From NCBI RefSeq assembly GCF_963662255.1, contig NC_085052.1, positions 8,187,307 to 8,251,306 of the forward strand: a stretch of 64,000 nucleotides of DNA. The letters run 5' to 3'. Under the pieces are notes generated by a model. The model made no database searches, had not been told where the DNA came from, and saw only the letters and a list, made by a program, of their open reading frames with translations. The position numbers and the translations under genes are program-made. Positions 36,830 to 48,700 of the stretch are shown here, one piece after another. The stretch comes from Cinclus cinclus. Lineage: Eukaryota > Chordata > Aves > Passeriformes > Cinclidae. Within the stretch, counting starts at the first letter, position 1; every line of letters begins with the position of its first letter.

Positions 36830-36897
36830 ATTGAGGATGCAGATGTGCTTGAAGTTTCCTGTGCAGTTAATTCAAAGAATTTAAAGAGGCTGGAGAG
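36830..36897 (+). other. Exon-like open segment 3, unidentified
   Basis: A 68-base segment with a strong acceptor (TTTTTTTACAATCAG) and donor GAGAG/GTAACA. Phase 0 reading gives IEDADVLEVSCAVNSKNL and ends KRLE plus AG. It splices in phase to segment 4. Confidence 0.35.
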
Positions 36898-37240
36898 GTA
36901 ACAATGTTTCTTCCCACTAATTTGCACTTTCAAGGTACTGTCTTCTTGTACTTTACGTGTAACCGCAGTGCTTTTAAAGCACATTGATTAAGGTTCTACT
37001 GTTAAGTAAAGCCTTTTAAGATTTTCATTGATATCAAAAAGCCTTTATGAGGCCTTACTAAAGGAGGAGAAAAGCCACAATGAGCTTTTAACTGAAGAGA
37101 AAATGTCTTGCCAAGATTTGTCAAGATAACAAACTTGCACTGGTTTTGTGATTTAATGCCTTGCATGATCAAAATGCAGTGCATACTTTGTAATGAGACC
37201 ATTCAATGTTTATTTTTTGATAAACTCCCTTTTCTGTTAG

Positions 37241-37316
37241 CAAATTGGCTTTAATCCGTCGTGGTGAAGAACAGGACAATTTTGGGGTCCCCAGAAATGG
37301 GAAAATCTTAAAGTAG
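37241..37316 (+). other. Exon-like open segment 4 with stop, unidentified
   Basis: A strong acceptor (CTCCCTTTTCTGTTAG) is followed by C, completing Ser with segment 3. It then encodes KLALIRRGEEQDNFGV and ends GKILK with TAG at 37314-37316. The same frame then stays open to TGA at 37482-37484, and AATAAA follows at 37556-37561. It looks like a terminal exon or a pseudogenised one. Confidence 0.35.
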
Positions 37317-37555
37317 CTCCAGCAGAACTGGTGCACAATGGATGTGGGGGAAGTAGTGGGGCTGGGAAAGACAGCAGCTGTAGAGGACATTGTGTCTTAC
37401 CATAATGCTCCTCTTGAACATGCTGTGACTTGGGAGAAGCTGGACAACTTGGAAAATGCATTTGCTGACTTCCAGGCAAGCTGATAGTATCTGTCACTGT
37501 GGAATGAGAAAAACAGGCTTTGTATATCTTGAAATGAAGTAGGATTTATCTGTGA

Positions 37556-37561
37556 AATAAA
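37556..37561 (+). terminator. AATAAA downstream of the unidentified segments
   Basis: This AATAAA, with GT-rich sequence about 50 bp later, lies 240 bp after the TAG of segment 4. It is suitably placed for a transcript ending here, but AATAAA is common in AT-rich DNA. Confidence 0.3.
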
Positions 37562-39420
37562 GGGCTTTATCTGTCTTGGAAGGAGAACAGGGTCTCGTTT
37601 CCTTCAGGGGTGTCTGTATGCCCTGTGGGTACACAGTGCATATGGACAGCATGATGACCCATGCTGGAGTTCCTTCCTGATAATCAGTGTTCAGGTGACT
37701 CCTGGGTGAATTATTTGTTCTGTAATTGCCAAGTCTTTAGGGCTTTTTGTGCTTCAGGGATGTCCTGCTTTCACTACCTCTCTGAACTCATTTCAGGAGA
37801 GTCTTAAGCAGTGCAGGGACAGGAACAGGTAAAGTGTGAGACAAGGGCTCCAGCATGGCTTCAGACAGCATGGAGACAACTAGGACTGTCTAGAAAATAT
37901 AAAGTATGGTGACTCTTGGAGTAGATGAACACAAAGAGGCAATAACTGATAGTGTGCCAAGTGCTAAATAAGGAGGGGACAGCCTGGCCACTGTGATCCT
38001 AATACAGGTCACTTGCATAAACAGAACTGCAGTCTGGGATGAGATGCAAAGCTGTGTGAGAAGGGAACTGGAAGGCTTCCAAACTATTTTGGTTCACAGG
38101 TGTGAGTGGGATAATTATTGTGATGCAACTTGGTCAACATAAATATTTCTTGATCCCAAAAAGAATAACATGAGGTAACTCAGCAGTCATTTTAATATAA
38201 GAAATTATGTTCTGGGGACATTTTTTAAAAATGAAAATGCATCCATTTATATACTAGTATTAGTTACTTTGAAAGGCCTTAAGTGTTTTCAGGACTTTGT
38301 GCCACTGCTCTTCAGATTAGAGACTCTATTTTCAGCACACCAGTTGCTGACAGTACATTGTGCCAGTACATTGTCAGCATTCAGTAAAAGCAGCAATAAT
38401 AAGTTAATCAGAACTGCATATCTCAGTAGAGAGATGAATAGGAGGCTCTCTAAGCATACCCAGAAGGTTTAGAGAGAAATTGTTTTGATGGAATTGTTTG
38501 CAATTTATAGAAAAGGGAAGTCCTTAGCAATATCCCAGGATTGCTGCAGGCAGTGGGGCAGATGCAGGGATGACTAAGTAGACTTTTACTCAGATTGAGA
38601 TAACTCTTAGCTTGTGTCCCAGGGTTATGGAGCCCTGCAGCTGCAGGTATTATGATTAGGTGAGATGTAAATCTTAAATCCTGACCATTTGTAGCTGTTA
38701 ATATTTAACAGCTACTTTTGAACATAGCAGACTTCACAACCCTAATATCAGACATCCCTTATCATTTTTTGACGAAGGAATTTTTATATTCTGATCCATT
38801 CCAGTCTACTCTTGGCGAACACTATTAAATACTGCTTTTTTCATTCTATTCAAAAGTAAATGGTTTCTTTCTGAAAATTTTCCTGTAGGAGATAGAAGTT
38901 TGGATTTGTACCCATCATGTTTAGAACTCTTTGAGATAAGAGGCTCTGCTTGTTTCACAGTGCATCCTGCTATACCTGGAGATGGAGTGACAGGTGGATG
39001 AAACAGGAAGATATGAGAAAAGAGTGTGCTCTGCTCTGCTGACATAATATACTAGGTGAAACTGAGCTGGCATCAAGAGAAAAAATTAATAACTTGTCTG
39101 GGACTATGGCAGTGAATTTCCACATCCACCCAAGGGCCAGGAAGCTTCAAACCCATCTCTGGCCTGTATCTCTGGTGGTACCTCCTTCTCCTATCAGGCT
39201 GCTCCTAAAAACACAATACTCCCCCATGAGGCCAACTGTTTATCGGGGTGAGGAGAAACTAATGGTAAAACGTTGCTGCTCAATGTACTTTTCATCCTGG
39301 GCTTCTGACAGCGAAACTGAAATACAAAATGATCAGGCCCTAACGTTCACATGGATGTGATTCGTTTCTGTGAGTTCATTCTTCTATTTAGAGAAAGATA
39401 TTGCTACCCTCCCTTCTGCA
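37562..39420. other. Intergenic sequence upstream of NRAP
   Basis: Single-copy sequence without recognisable genes. The plus-strand frames at 38269-38472 and 39094-39360 have no conserved motifs. The 3' part should contain NRAP upstream regulatory sequence. Confidence 0.4.
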
Positions 39421-39462
39421 CTGACACAGTTGCCAAAATAACCACTCTTACTAACTGGCAGC

Positions 39463-39642
39463 TTTAAAAGCCAGCCTGCAGCTGACTTTGAAACAGAAGG
39501 TCAGCAAAGGGAGCAACAGACTTCAATTCAGAGCTTTAATGGGAGCCATTGACCACAGCAAAAGGCCTTGACTGGAGTGTCTAGAGTGTGCTTTGCGCAG
39601 GCCAAAAAGTCACTTTCATACTCTTTGAACCTTTTGTATAAA
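39463..39642 (+). promoter_or_regulatory. NRAP: Possible NRAP proximal promoter elements
   Basis: Upstream of the NRAP ATG there is a TATA-like TTTAAAAG (39463-39470), an E-box CAGCTG (39479-39484, the type bound by myogenic bHLH factors) and a second TATAAA (39637-39642) only 32 bp before the ATG. NRAP is a striated-muscle gene, so such elements are expected, but each motif is short and the start site is unknown. Confidence 0.25.
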
Positions 39643-39673
39643 CCTATATATTTTTCACTCTGTGGATTTCAAG

Positions 39674-39745
39674 ATGAATGTGCAGCCGTGTGCTAGATGT
39701 GGCTATGGGGTTTACCCTGCTGAGAAGATTAACTGTATAGATCAG
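39674..39745 (+). CDS. NRAP: NRAP exon 1, LIM first zinc finger start
   Basis: It encodes [18 protein letters not shown] and then INCIDQ (24 codons), donor CAG/GTCAGT. Cys6 and Cys9 are the first zinc ligands. An in-frame GTG upstream is not a plausible start; the ATG after TTTCAAG matches the family's MNVQPC N-terminus. Confidence 0.95.
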
Positions 39746-42700
39746 GTCAGTTCTCTTTCTTTATCATTTTGGACTATAATAAATGTACAGATTGGCACTT
39801 CTAACACTGTGCAAATCTCTCGGTTCCAAAAGTTCTTTCCTCATAACTGGGTTCAGAACTGAAATGAATTAATAACATGTATATATCTGAAGAAAAAAAA
39901 TAGTCAAATTCATTATATTAACAGCAAGGATCAATAGTGGCATTTTATATGTAGCAGAATAATAATGAAATACAAAAAATACAAATCGTGTCTGTTTGGT
40001 TTCTCTTTTGTGGCATTTCCAGACATGGCATAAAGCCTGTTTTCACTGCGAAGTATGCAAGATGATGTTAACAGTAAACAACTTCGTTAGCCATGAGAAA
40101 AAGCCTTACTGTCAAGCGTAAGTGTATTTTTTTTTTAAGCAAAGGTTTAATTTGACTAGTCATTTTAATATAATGGAAGATCACCATTTGGACTCAGTCT
40201 GGCCCATATGTGATGTGAAATTAGGTATTGTTGGTGCCTACATGTGTATTTTTGGATTTATGTGAATCACAAATGATGGGAAAGTCTTTTTACCATGCAT
40301 AAAACTTCCTCATTTGGCCACTGTGTTAAAAGATACCAAATTAGTTCCATTTCAGTATTGTGAGGAGAAAATAAAACCAACCACAAAATTCAGCGCTTTC
40401 CAAATCAGTGGTTAAGAGTTAACAATGTTGAGCTAATCATAAGGAAAATGTATAAAATGCAGATTTTGGAGTTGGTTTGTTCTAGGAAGTTTTTATTTTA
40501 TAATGATCAATTCCTGTCAAATTTGTCAGCAGAAAAAGGAGAGATGACAGTTGTCTTTTATTTTATTATTCTCTTTTGTTATTAGAAACACAGCATTGAT
40601 ATGATGATCATTAAAATTAATTTTGCTCTAGGCACTTACTCCCTACAATAATAACTTGAATGTAATCTAAGATCTCTTTGTGAGTGGGGGAAAAGTTGTG
40701 TATAGAGGGGTGGAGGCTGGTACTGTGTTTTTGAGTGTTTGAAGAGAACTTTTCTGCTGGGCTTTCTGGTACATTCCTGATATCCTTTTACACTTTCCCT
40801 TTCTAGGCACAATCCAAAAAACAATGCATTCACGAGTGTGTTTGAAACACCAGTGAATGTGAATGCAAAAAAACTGTCAGAAGTGGTAAGTGAGGTAAGA
40901 AGCTTGAGGGTCAAATGTGTTTGTTCTACATTTTGATAACATGTTTATGTCTCTTGCTCTGTAAGTATAAACATGTGCTTTTTACTTACCTTCCCGTGTT
41001 CTTTTAGATCAGTAAGATCTCAGCTGGGTTTGAATCATAATTTTTTTTTCAATGTGATTGCTCATGTGAAAGAAATCTTAGATCTAGATTTGCTTGTGCT
41101 CTCAGAAGGAAAAACTGATTGGAACTCCACACCTGTATATCTGATAATCTATAAGGAAGCACAGTTCACCTAAACTGCCCAGAGCTGTGTAAACTTAGTG
41201 ACTAAGCAGGGTTGCACAACATCTGGAAGCAAGAACAACCGACTTGCTTTGTGATCTCAACAGAAAGTGCTGCGAAACAACAGATAAATTATAACTGGGC
41301 GGGAAGCAGGCAGGAGTTTCCAGAAGTACTTTGTCGAGTATTTCCGCCCAACCTGAGGTGGGAAAACACCAGGTCCGGGGAGCTTTGCGGTTTTTTTTTT
41401 TTTTTTTTTTTGCTGGAGGCGTTTTTTGGGAGGGAGGCACTGCGGGCGCTGCTGTGCCCCGTGCGGCCGCCAGGGGCGCTCGGGGCCCGCCGTCATTCCC
41501 AGCGCCATCCCTGCGTATCCCGCATTGTTCCCGTCCGGACACGGCATCCTCCAACCTGCGCTCCTCAGAACCCGCTGAAATTAAATAATAATAATAATAA
41601 TAATAAAAAAAATACAGAGACGCTCAGTAATCGATGGCTGCCTCGCTTCTCTGAGCAGTGCTGTTTTCTTGAAAATCACGTCTTTCTATATTCTAAAATA
41701 ACATTACTCATTGTGAATATATTTCGCAGGGAAAGTATGTGTTTTGATGTGATTAGCTGTCACTAACATTAACAAAGTTGTATTTCTTAGATTACGACAT
41801 GCAAAATTCATTCTTATGTCCTGTATTAGCCGTAAAAACTTCATGCACATGAATAGCCTTCATTAGACCCTGCATGATTTATAATTTTCTACAGCATTCT
41901 TATGCCTCAGTTTTTGCAGTATCATGGGCTGTAAGTATTTCAGCAATGACTGTCTCACTTACTTTAAAATGTGTGTGACGGATCTGCTCAGGAATGAGCT
42001 TGGGATTACTGCAGGTTCTATTTCTGGTTTAGGCAGCGATATGAGACTGATACTTCCAGTGCATGTGAGTACACAAGACAGAGAAATTATAGCTCAAAGA
42101 TCACTTTCCCTTGTTTTGCACACCTTAAACACCTTCTGTCCTTTTCAATCACACAATGAGGTTCTGTTCCTCAGAGAAAATTGCTAAGGGTAGTAAACAA
42201 GCTGATTTTGCAGTACCTGCTTAAGGGGATAACTTCTGTATATAGTTTGAGAGGAGGAAAATTTTTCACTAGTAAATGTATAAGATAATGGTAACTTGGG
42301 GAAAGGTTTCACTTGCTACTATGGAAGTTTGTTGGTTTTATATTTAAGTTTATTTCTGATGCAGAAAATAGAATGTTTCTTCAATCCCAACATGGTGTTC
42401 TCACATAAATCTTATGTTGAGACAACAACTGGAGTGCATAGATAAAAATTAGGTCTCTCTATACAGAATTTCTGTATTAGCAGGCAAATCATTCAGCTCT
42501 TTGCACCTCTGTGCTTAATTTATAAATGGGAATAATGGTACACGTTCTCAGTAACATTTCTGTCCAGTCAGTTTAAATTTCCTCCTCTGGGTTTTTACAT
42601 CTGAAGAGTGAGTTGTATAACAGAGCTGTGATTTCAGTTGGATTTCTACTTGGTATCATGATAAAAGTAGCAGTAGGAACATAATGACCCAGCACTAAAT

Positions 42701-45700
42701 ATAGTAGTCATTTACATATGCACGGTTAGGATATGATACTTTGTGGACACTGTGCAGGGAAATAGGAGAGTAAAATATTGCTTGCTTGGTAATAGCTTTT
42801 CATCTAATGCATTGACACATCCTGCTTAAAGTTTCTTAGGAATTTAAATTCTCATAGATTATTTGCCCCAAAAGTATTATCTAAAGAGCAAATTAGTCTT
42901 TCAGAATGTCATGCCAGGTTTCAGGTGTAATATGCTGCTCCTTTACATATGTACAGCTCCTATACTGGCAGAAATCTTAGGGCGTGGACTAGAAAGAAGA
43001 GTTTTGGCTGCCTTAGGGCTAAGTGCACTCATCATCTTATTTGTCTCTCCTCTTATTTTTCTCCAAAGTGGGTGTGTGTTAGTATGCACTAACAAACTAC
43101 TAAAATGAGGTTGTTCTTTTTTTTTAATAGATAAAATATCGGGAAGAGAGTGAACAATTCAAATCAGTCTTTCAGTGGGATGTAAGGTCCAGAGAAATTG
43201 AAAGTGTCTACAAAGCCCAACAGCTGGCTACCCAGGTAAGAAATATCCCTCGAGTCTCCAAGCCAGCAGCCTGCAGGACACCAAGGATTGGTCCTGGCTG
43301 TCCTGATTATTAGGGGTTTAACCATGACATTTCAATGCTAAAAAAAAAGCCTTTTCTTCTCATTTGGCTAAAGTTTTCAAGATGAAATAGCTCAATGAAA
43401 GCTTAGGATAGAAGAATCAGAAGGTGAGGAAGGAAGAGTGTGTCTGCAGTGCGTGTACAGCCATACTCTATGTGTCTTCTCTCTACTGGCACTGGAGCTT
43501 CACAGCAGGGAATCTGATTCCCAGGGGCTGCTATTTGAGTTTCACTCCAGGATCCTAGATCCTGTCATCTTGATGTCAGTTCTTGCTGTACAAGTTCTGC
43601 CTTGGCACTCTGAAGGGATGTGGAATGTAGGCCTTGTGCTGCACAATTTCACTTCCACAGCACTGTGTGTTTCCTTTTAGTTTTCCTGTTTGAGTGTCAA
43701 AACCAGAGTGAAGATAGGTAGTTATTTAGTTCCTGTTTTGTAGAATGCTTACTATGCTGCCTATGAAGAAGGAAAATCCTGGTACCCAGGAACAATCCCA
43801 GATCCTGAGATGGTCAAGATAACACAGGCACAGAAGGCTCTGACTGATGTAAGTGGACTGATGTTGGGCTTTATTTTCATGGTCTCTCATATTCTGAAGA
43901 CTTACAAATGCATCAGTCAGCCTTTGGTAAGATATTGCCTTCAGGCTTTGCAGGAAGAATATTTGGAGGGTCTGTCTACACTCTGATCTTTGTTAAGATT
44001 TTGCCAAAGGAGAAACTGGCATGTTTATTTTTGCCAATAACAATACTTAACCATGTAAGTGATTAAAGTCACATAAGAGCTCTATTGCTATCATACATTT
44101 AAATATTTATATAACTCAGAAGCACTTCAGCTGCTCACCAAACTGAGATGGTCTGATCTAGCAGGCAGTGCTCTTTCTCTCAGTAGAGCAGAACTCATGA
44201 TGGAAGATGTGTCATATTTTCCACAGACCAGACTTTTAGTTGACTGGATTTCCATGACTGATGAAAGTCACTTCTGAATTATGACTGTGTCCTTAGTGGC
44301 CTAATCAACACAGGCAATTCACAGTGGGTAATTGATATGAATGAGAAATGTTTTCTGTTGTATGTAGGAAATAGTTGTAACTAACAAACTTATAAAGTGT
44401 CAATTCTTTAATTTGTTTGTTTTTTAAGAAGGTGATACATACCTTTAGGAAGCAGCCATGAAAAGAGGAATCACATTAAACTACAGTGGATTCTTCTCTA
44501 ATAAACAAATTCATCTTCTAGTTTCAATATACAGAAGAATATGAGCCACGAAGAGGCAAAGGCAGCTTCCCTGCTATGATCACTCCAGGTTATCAGGTTG
44601 CTAAGAGAGCCACCCAGCTAAGCAGTAATGTAAGTCACAGGGGTTTTTAATTATATTTTACGCTTCTGAATTTGGAGAATGCTGGGTTCAAGCCATTCAC
44701 TTGAGATCTTAGATTCTATAGTGAATATTTGTTATACTCTTACAAAGTGAGAAAATGTTAAAACGATGCAGAAAACAGAGTTAACAAACTACTTGATCTG
44801 GGAAGACAATCATATAGAATAAATGGCAATGTAGATATTTCCTGGAAAATGTAGCAACTTTTGCCATAATTTATCACAAGCTGGAAAAGATTGTGACTGG
44901 CACTGAAATGTTCATTTAATCCATTACCTTTGCTTTTGCATTATGGCTTTATTCATCTAATTATTTACATTTGTCATTTTTCACTTTATTATTTAAAATA
45001 AAATAGCTGTAATATTGAAATTAATTAATATAAAAGGTACTTCAAATCTATGCACAGAAAATTGCTTATTTATAAAAGAACAATTCACATGAAAAAGATA
45101 GGTAAAAATAAATCCCATAAAAATTATTTTAAAGTATTGCATTTTTTTTCTGCAGATACTATCTGCATTATCATTGCAGTATGATCTTGGGACATTAATG
45201 ATCTTGGAACTAATCTCATGGTATTTTAATCAAATGTATGGTTCACATATATCAAGTGAAAATTTGAATATCTGGGTCCATTTCTGTCTGGTTCTGGTAT
45301 TCACTTTAAGGAAATTGGGCCTTAAATATATGGATAGCTTGACAGCAGAGAGTGGAGAATGTCACAACTGCTGTTGCTCATTTTCTCCAGAAACCTTTGG
45401 TAAAAAATATACTTTTGCTGCTTACTGTTTGTAATATGGATATATATGCTTTCCTCTTCAGGTGGAATATAAGCGTGGACATGAAGAGAGAGTTTCAAAG
45501 TTCACCTCTGTTGTAGACACTCCGGATATACTTCATGCAAAGGCTGGAGCACATCTTGCAAGTGATGTAAGTAAAACAAAATAGATTGATCTGTTTTTGG
45601 CTCTGCAAGTGGTTCCTAGGGTATTTATAAATTACTTGCAAATATGAACACAAAGAAAAATTAAAAATTAATGTTTTAAAGGCAGACTTGTTTTACTATT

Positions 45701-48700
45701 AAGCATTTAATACTGTCAGTTACAAAGACCATATTCAATTTGAGGCAACTTTAGGCTGTCAGAACAGAAGCTGGGGAACCAGTCTGTTCCATACCCACCA
45801 ACTGGCTGCCTTGCACAGTAAAGAAAGAAGATGGCTGACTCTAATGTAAATAGAGCAGGCATCTTGCAGACACCTGAAGTATTTTCTTTAAACAACTCTT
45901 TCCATCCTACACCCTGAACAAGACAAAGGGGGCATGCAGAAGGTGTGTGATTGTGTAGTTAAAGACCAAATTGCAAAGATTCAGACTTCATGGCTCATCT
46001 TCCTTTTGGCAGATGACAGCCATCAAACACCTGACTTTGCAACTTTAAGGATTGATTATGTGTGCAATCAAGATACATTTGCTCTAATTGCTACTGAACT
46101 GTCTTGATTTTTTACAGTTGAAATACACAGAAGACTTTGAAGAACGGAAGGGAAAAGGCAGCTTTCCTGCTATGATCACTCCAGCTTATCAAATAGCCAA
46201 GAGAGCGAATGAATTAGCCAGTGATGTAAGTGTCCAAAGCAAAGTCTCTTTTGGGAAAGAAAACATTAAACTGCCACACAAATTTTGAATTAAAACATCT
46301 ACTGGCAGAAATTCCATGAACATGGCATTCTGATCTTTCCTGGCTTTCTTTTCCTTTCCAAACATAACAAAACCGCAATACTCTTGCGCTCTTTAACAAG
46401 CACCATAAAAGAACATCAGTATTCCTTACAAATGTACAGTTAATTGTGCTTTGTTATTGGAAACTGAAAGAAAAGCTCTTTTTGTTGGAGAAGATAACAT
46501 ATGGAAGAACATATAACTTAAAGGAAGTGAATTTAAAACGTTGTTAAGAGTCATTGAGGAAAATAAGAGATCCGTAATTTTGAAGGTAAAAGCCGCTGAC
46601 TCTAAGACAATTACATATTTTTGTTTGCCTTTGATCTGTGGAAAACCCTTCACTTTTGCCAGCAAACACACAAGGTGATTAAAGGGCAGCATCAGGTTAC
46701 AGGCATTGTTTTGTCTTGAGAAAATGTAGTGCAAATCTTGGTCTAAACTTGAAGGTTTATTGCCTAAAATTCCCTTTATCACTGGCTATAAAGCATCTTT
46801 CAGAAACAAACCCATTTATTGATGGGGTTCAGGTGACCCTGGGGTAAAAAAAATGCTCTATGGTAACCTTGAATTTGCAGTACAATCAGTTCTATTTTAT
46901 TAAAATTGCTGGAGCAACAGGGATTAGCCACTGTCAAGTGGGTGGTGCTGAACACACTGAACCAGTGGTCTGGGCTGCAATGGCAAGTCCTGTGTTCCTG
47001 CTGCATTATTAAAAAGTACACCACTAGTTCTGTTTTTATATCTTCAAGTGGCGTATTTGACTTGTGCAAGTTGGTGGCAATGGGAATTCTGACAATCCTT
47101 TATTAAAAACATGTTCATGTCATTGGTTGTTATTTATTGTGCAGCATCTGTGTACCAGACTAAACTCACCCAGATTATTCGTTTCCTTCTTTTCCTGTTA
47201 GGTAAAGTATCATCAAAGATATGAAAAGGAGATCAAGGGAAAAGCCAGCCATACAGCTGGAACAGATGTTGCTTTTGCAAGAGAAAATGCAGATCAATAT
47301 GGACAGGTATGCAACATCCAAGAGACAGCCATGCTGACGTTGGTCATTACTATGATTGCTCAAGGCAATGATGGGCTGATTGCTCAAGGCTTTAGGAACT
47401 GGTGACACCTATTTTCACTTTAGTTTCCCTGTGTGAGAAAGGGAAAAGATGGTGTGCAAACAGCACTGAGCTCCTGAAGTGGAATGTGTCTATCACTGAC
47501 ACCTAAAGATGTGACTACAAGGTGTCTCACTGTCACTGCAAGACCCTTTTGGTAGGGCCATTCCTGAAGACTGACCTTGGCAAATTTTATCAGTGTGCAT
47601 GTACACACTCTACATTTCTACTGTGGTGTTGTTATGTGTCAGGCTGAAATGTGTTTACTCCAGGAAATATTCCCACTCCATGAGTAAGGAAATTCAGTCA
47701 GGAGAAAAGCAAAAGGGTTGTGAAATGGTAGAAAGTTGGTGGTAAGTTAGGTGCCTTTTCCCAGTGGGTATTCTCACAAATCTTAGGAACTTTGCAGCTC
47801 TAAATATGTGTGAACGGCATTGAATCTCTTAGATTTCACCTCCTCTACAAAAAGGGAGTTGTAAGCCTGAAAAGCTGTAGTTCTGTATTTTTGGAACCTA
47901 ATAGGCTTTAGTTCTGTTTTGGTCAGTAGCATTTGTTTTGCTTATGTTTCCTTTTTAAGGGAATACAATTGGTTTTGTGCTCATCCAAAATGCACTCAAA
48001 GTTCTATTCCAATTATGTTAGGGAAATAGCGCAGCTAAATAGAACTGAATGAGGCTAAATGGAATTTGAAAGGAATTGAATAGTGGTGTTGTATAAAAAA
48101 ACTATATGGTTAATCTCAAGGGTTTTTGTCCTGCTCCTTAGTAGGTCCATATATTTAGGAGAAATGAAGGAACAGGGGCTGTATTTTCCTAAAACCTTTG
48201 GTATTTCACATTGCTTCATTTCTTCCGTCCAGATCTACATTTAGTATTCTATGAAAAGCAAACCATCCTTGAAGAATATGAGTTTAGAAGTGTAGCAATG
48301 AATCCTTCAATTAGTTTTGTCTTTTGAACTGCTACAAGTTTTAATAGGAATAAACAAATAAAATTAATTTGAAAAAGCCCTAATTACATTTCCAAGCCTT
48401 AGAATGCTTCAGTTTTAGAATTAATTTAAGTTTTCTTTCTTTGAAAGTGTCTTTGAAACTTCAGTCATAGACTTCAAATTTGATTTGAGTTTTAATCTTT
48501 ATAGATTGGATACTGATATTATTAGTCAAATAACACAAAGTCACTGAAATTAATGGATCTTTCTGAGTAAATTGTGACTTAACATGGGTAGAGGGATTAG
48601 ATTTCTAACTGTTGAGATCATCAATGAATTGAGTGTGCATTAGACAGATATATATAGATATATATGCACATGCATATTTTTATATATTACATGAGACAAT

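Noticed and set aside
39662..39673. Upstream GTG start for NRAP
   Set aside because: Family members start at MNVQPC, and the ATG at 39674 is present.
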